DNA from: Scalindua sp964437425
GTDB lineage: Bacteria > Planctomycetota > Brocadiia > Brocadiales > Scalinduaceae
Assembly (NCBI GenBank): GCA_964437425.1
Contig: CAYTGO010000030.1
Coordinates: forward strand, 1 to 35,686
Length of the DNA: 35,686 bases
Direction of reading: 5' to 3'
The first letter of the stretch is position 1. Each line of letters begins with the position of its first letter. Below are positions 32,938 through 35,686 of this stretch, in pieces. The notes below the pieces were generated by a model. The model worked only from the letters and a program-made list of their open reading frames with translations, made no database searches and was not told the DNA's origin. The position numbers were made by a program, and so were the translations under genes.

Positions 32938-33492
32938 ATGAAGAAACAAATTTGTGTAGAGGAAACAGAGTTACATACAAATAAAGGAAGACGTGACTTT
33001 CTGAAAATATGTTCCGTAGTGCTATCGTCTCTTATAGGTGTAGCCTACGCTGTTCCACTGATACGTACTTTTATAAGCCCGGCTTTGCGGCAGACGGTTT
33101 CCGGTTCAACCGGCTTGATAGAGCTGGGTAGTATAAGTAGTTGCCAGGTAAATGTTCCCATGAATATGAAAATTGTGGATGCTAAGGTGGATGCATGGAC
33201 AAAATTCCCACCCACAGAAATAGGTGCTGTCTGGGTTATAATGGACAAGGATAAAAAATTCACTGCCTTTACTTCAATATGCCCACATCTTGGTTGCGGA
33301 ATTAATTGGGATGATGATTCCGGGAAGTTTATATGTCCGTGTCACGATAGTTTTTTTGATATTGAAGGAAGAGTGCTTTCCGGGCCGTCACCACGTGGAA
33401 TGGATACTCTGGAGACGGAGATTAAAGATGGAAAGATATTTGTTAAGTACCAGAAAATGAGACTAGGTGTTTCTGGAAAATTACCTGCATAA
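32938..33492 (+). CDS. petA: Rieske 2Fe-2S protein of the cytochrome bc complex
   Basis: A 184-residue Rieske subunit with a twin-arginine-type N-terminus (GRRDFLKIC, 17-25) and one membrane anchor (about 26-45). The cluster motifs are CPHLGC (C115, H117, C120) and CPCH (C133, C135, H136): C115, H117, C133 and H136 bind the cluster, and C120 with C135 forms the conserved disulfide. It accepts one electron from quinol at the bc complex. Ribosome site TTAGGAG. It precedes the cytochrome b/c fusion by 40 nt, so the two form an operon. A TTGACA at 32846 might be part of the promoter, but no good -10 is visible. Confidence 0.95.
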   Translation: MKKQICVEETELHTNKGRRDFLKICSVVLSSLIGVAYAVPLIRTFISPALRQTVSGSTGLIELGSISSCQVNVPMNMKIVDAKVDAWTKFPPTEIGAVWVIMDKDKKFTAFTSICPHLGCGINWDDDSGKFICPCHDSFFDIEGRVLSGPSPRGMDTLETEIKDGKIFVKYQKMRLGVSGKLPA

Positions 33493-33532
33493 AATTATTT
33501 ATTAACAATACACTGGAGCAAATAACAAGATA

Positions 33533-35230
33533 ATGAAGAAATGGCTAGAAGATAGACTTGGACTAAGCACCCTCTTTAACTTTTTCATGGAAGAACCGGT
33601 AGAAGGCGGAGCTAAGTGGTCTTATGTTTTTGGAAGCGCCCTGATTTTTGTGTTTATGATGCAGGTAGTTTCCGGTGTTATGCTTGCAACCGGTTATTCT
33701 GCATCAGCGACTGATGCATGGGGAAGTGTGTATTACATTCAACATAAGACTTTTTCCGGATGGTTTGTAAGAGGTATGCATAACATCGGTTCAAGTGCTA
33801 TGATTGTTCTTGCCGTCCTCCATATGGGACAAACACTGATTTACGGTGCATACAGGAGACCTCGTGAGTTGAACTGGATTACCGGAGTTTTCATGCTCTT
33901 TATGGTTTTCGGATTCGGGCTAACCGGTTATCTTCTTCCATGGGATCAAAAGGGTTTCTGGGCTACCCAGGTTGCTACAAGCATCATGGGTTTATCTCCA
34001 GTGATTGGAGAGTTTCTGAAAGAGGTAGTTCAGGGTGGAAATGATTACGGTAATCTGACATTGACTCGATTTTACAGCTTTCACGTTTTTTTTCTGCCAG
34101 CTGGCCTTATGACTTTTATGGCGATCCATATCTACCTGTTCAGGAGGCACGGCGTTACACCGCACTGGAAACCCGGTGAGAGTGAGCTTAGGAAAAAGAC
34201 ACAGCCTTTTTGGCCGGATCAGCTCTTTAAAGATGTTATCGTTGCTGTAATAGTTTTTATTTCCATGGTAGTGCTAGTCTGGTATCGAGGTGGTGCTGAA
34301 TTACAATCTCCTGCAGATCCTAGTTCTAACTATCTTGCCCGTCCAGAATGGTATTTTCTCTTTCTATTCCAGCTATTAAAATATTTTGAAGGCGAATTGG
34401 AAGTTGTCGGAGCTATCATTCTTCCTTCTATCATTGCAGCCTTAATAATTGCTCTTCCGTTCATTGACAGGGCTAAAAGCCGTTATCCTTTAAGAAGACT
34501 GCCTGTTATGGGTAGTTTTGGTGCTGTTCTAGCGTGTGTGATTTTTCTGACTGCAATGTCAGTAATTAGTGACTCCGGAGATGAGAGAATTATGGAGCAA
34601 AGGGAAAAATCTGAAAAGATGGCTCATTTAGCGGTAGAGTTGGCAGAGCATGGTATACCGCCACAGGGAGGAGCATCTGTATTTCAAAATGATCCGCTGT
34701 ATTCCGGAGAACAGATTCTTCGACAGCACTGCCTTGCGTGTCATAGCTTTGAAGGTTCTGGAGGTAATTCCGCACCTGATTTAACAGCCTACAACACTAA
34801 GCCTTGGCTTGTTGGCTTCTTTGCGGATCCAAATGCTCCCAAATATTATGGGAAGACAGATATAGACATAATGCCTGAGTATGACCTAGAAGAAGAGGAA
34901 TTATCTGATCTGGTAGACTTTCTGCTGGCACAAGCTGAAAAAGGGGATGAGATGGGCCCTGAATTAAAGGAAACTGGAGAGATGTTGCTGGAAGAGAATG
35001 GATGCTATAATTGTCACACATTTGGTGGAACTGGAGGGGATACTGCTCCTGTTCTGGATAATTTTGGGTCTGATGAATGGTTAAGAGGTATTATTGAAGA
35101 CCCCGGCAAAAAAGAGTATTTTGGACAATTAAACACTATGCCTGCATTCAAAGATAAGCTTTCAACACAGGAGATAGATAATTTAGTATTCTTTCTCCAA
35201 AATAAGCGTAAAAATCCTATTCAAGACTAA
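33533..35230 (+). CDS. Cytochrome b6-type subunit fused to a diheme cytochrome c
   Basis: A 565-residue core subunit. Residues 1-345 are cytochrome b: four heme-binding histidines (H83, H97, H184, H199) with spacings of 14 and 15, the latter being the b6-type signature. The quinol-site motif PEWY lies at 271-274, and seven or eight helices are visible. Residues about 385-565 form two cytochrome c domains, CLACH (400-404) and CYNCH (491-495), each with a likely Met ligand (M447 in IMPEY, M536 in TMPAF). The fusion replaces a separate c1 subunit. It carries quinol electrons to soluble cytochromes while translocating protons, the main energy-conserving step of anammox. Fused b-diheme c proteins occur in Kuenenia bc complexes (family knowledge). 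Confidence 0.94.
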   Translation: MKKWLEDRLGLSTLFNFFMEEPVEGGAKWSYVFGSALIFVFMMQVVSGVMLATGYSASATDAWGSVYYIQHKTFSGWFVRGMHNIGSSAMIVLAVLHMGQTLIYGAYRRPRELNWITGVFMLFMVFGFGLTGYLLPWDQKGFWATQVATSIMGLSPVIGEFLKEVVQGGNDYGNLTLTRFYSFHVFFLPAGLMTFMAIHIYLFRRHGVTPHWKPGESELRKKTQPFWPDQLFKDVIVAVIVFISMVVLVWYRGGAELQSPADPSSNYLARPEWYFLFLFQLLKYFEGELEVVGAIILPSIIAALIIALPFIDRAKSRYPLRRLPVMGSFGAVLACVIFLTAMSVISDSGDERIMEQREKSEKMAHLAVELAEHGIPPQGGASVFQNDPLYSGEQILRQHCLACHSFEGSGGNSAPDLTAYNTKPWLVGFFADPNAPKYYGKTDIDIMPEYDLEEEELSDLVDFLLAQAEKGDEMGPELKETGEMLLEENGCYNCHTFGGTGGDTAPVLDNFGSDEWLRGIIEDPGKKEYFGQLNTMPAFKDKLSTQEIDNLVFFLQNKRKNPIQD

Positions 35231-35372
35231 ATTATGATATTCGGAGTATAAGTTTGTGCTTGCAAGCAGGCCTTTAGATAACTGTAAATTATAGCTAAAT
35301 ACTGTTATTTGGGTGATATATATCTTGATAGTAAAACTTTCCATGAGAATATATGATTTTGTTAAGTTTTTG

Positions 35373-35400
35373 TTGACATATTTGGAGAAAATTATATAAT
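35373..35400 (+). promoter_or_regulatory. Consensus sigma-70 promoter of the HAO-like gene
   Basis: Perfect TTGACA (35373-35378) and TATAAT (35395-35400), 16-bp spacer, the same design as the promoters at 28652 and 6049. Transcription start would be near 35407. Confidence 0.87.
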
Positions 35401-35444
35401 TGCCCTTTACTTTAGAGGCATTTGAAGTAGTGAAGAGAGGGGGG

Positions 35445-35477
35445 TGTTTTTTGACTAAAAGTTAGTCAAAAAAAACA
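35445..35477 (+). promoter_or_regulatory. Leader hairpin before the HAO-like gene
   Basis: TGTTTTTTGACTA (35445-35457) pairs with TAGTCAAAAAAAACA (35463-35477) around a 5-base loop, with two unpaired A in the stem. It lies in the 5' leader, about 75 nt before the start codon. No T run follows on the plus strand. Possible mRNA stability or regulatory element. Confidence 0.55.
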
Positions 35478-35550
35478 TCACAAACGCTTTTATTACAGTA
35501 GGTTATTTATTTTTATAGTCATAGCAGTGGAAAGGAGAAGGTAAAGATAA

Positions 35551-35686
35551 ATGTTAAAAAGATTTAACAGATTCTTTATTGCATTGCTGGTACTAGTAGT
35601 CGCATTCTGTTTTTGTGCGAACTTTTCCAGCAAAGACGCTGATGCGGTAGAAATTATCACGCATTGGGTGCCGCACGAAGTTTATG
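35551..35686 (+). CDS. Hydroxylamine oxidoreductase-like octaheme protein, N-terminus only
   Basis: The first 45 codons of a secreted protein cut by the right edge. ATG 35551 has AAAGGAGAAGG upstream. A signal peptide (MLKRFNRFF, hydrophobic 9-22, cleavage near DADA-VE at 32) is followed by ITHWVPHEVY. That segment matches, from memory, the mature N-terminus of the anammox NO-forming hydroxylamine oxidase (kustc1061 type), an octaheme HAO-family enzyme. No heme motif is inside the window, so the call rests on this short stretch and on a promoter like that of the octaheme gene at 28903. A generic exported protein is the alternative. Confidence 0.65.
   Translation, partial: MLKRFNRFFIALLVLVVAFCFCANFSSKDADAVEIITHWVPHEVY

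Larger units (their letters stand above)
35231..35550. other. Intergenic region with promoter and structured leader
   Basis: 320 A/T-rich bases between the bc-complex gene and the next cytochrome gene. A small palindrome TGCTTGCAAGCA lies at about 35256. The promoter at 35373 is followed by a leader of about 145 nt containing a strong A/T hairpin (35445-35477). No coding sequence or known riboswitch was recognised. Confidence 0.6.

Noticed and set aside
1..35686. tRNA, rRNA or insertion-sequence elements
   Set aside because: No tRNA-like cloverleaf, rRNA segment, transposase or terminal inverted repeats were recognised by reading; a dedicated scan was not possible.

Overview
This window is from an anaerobic ammonium-oxidising (anammox) planctomycete, most likely 'Candidatus Scalindua' or a close relative. 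The evidence is a complete hydrazine synthase locus, a hydrazine-dehydrogenase-type octaheme cytochrome, the first codons of a second octaheme protein resembling hydroxylamine oxidoreductase, and a Rieske/cytochrome b-c complex. The beta and gamma hydrazine synthase subunits are encoded as one 690-residue polypeptide, an arrangement I know from Scalindua; Kuenenia and Brocadia have separate genes. Names resting on family memory are marked as such. No database search was possible.

Layout. 3-1274: 3' part of a quinol-type nitric oxide reductase, closed by a strong terminator. 1387-4463: a SemiSWEET-like transporter and a large PAS/histidine-kinase/receiver hybrid. 4464-5098: a gene-poor stretch with a possible gene remnant and a tiny overlapping ORF pair. 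5099-5959 (minus strand): methylthioadenosine phosphorylase. 6165-12461: a MoxR/VWA ('Bat') operon (MoxR ATPase, DUF58 protein, BatD-like protein, two VWA membrane proteins, TPR lipoprotein), interrupted by a 100-N scaffold gap that is almost certainly an unmerged 55-bp contig overlap. 12487-18343: aldehyde dehydrogenase, periplasmic TPR protein, a LOG/TIGR00725-like protein, and the acetyl-CoA carboxylase subunits accB and accC.

18713-30474 is the anammox core. It opens with three electron-transfer genes: a very lysine-rich c554-like cytochrome, a membrane-anchored heptaheme cytochrome and a cytochrome b. I match these to the electron-transfer module thought to feed electrons from quinol to hydrazine synthase. 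Next come a sigma-54-dependent response regulator, a Cys-rich secreted protein preceded by a near-perfect sigma-54 promoter, the fused hydrazine synthase beta-gamma subunit, the alpha subunit, and the octaheme hydrazine dehydrogenase with its own consensus sigma-70 promoter and long leader. 30567-32676 is trpBA. 32938-35230 is a Rieske protein and a b6-type cytochrome b fused to a diheme cytochrome c. The window ends at the signal peptide of a hydroxylamine-oxidoreductase-like gene (35551 onward).

How they work together: the synthase condenses NO and ammonium to hydrazine with electrons supplied from the quinol pool, the dehydrogenase oxidises hydrazine to N2, and the bc complex recycles the electrons while building proton motive force. 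The most interesting new points are regulatory (sigma-54 control of hydrazine synthase, shared promoter architecture, hairpins between the locus genes) and the unusual heme-binding motifs CxCH and CxxxCH in the electron-transfer module.
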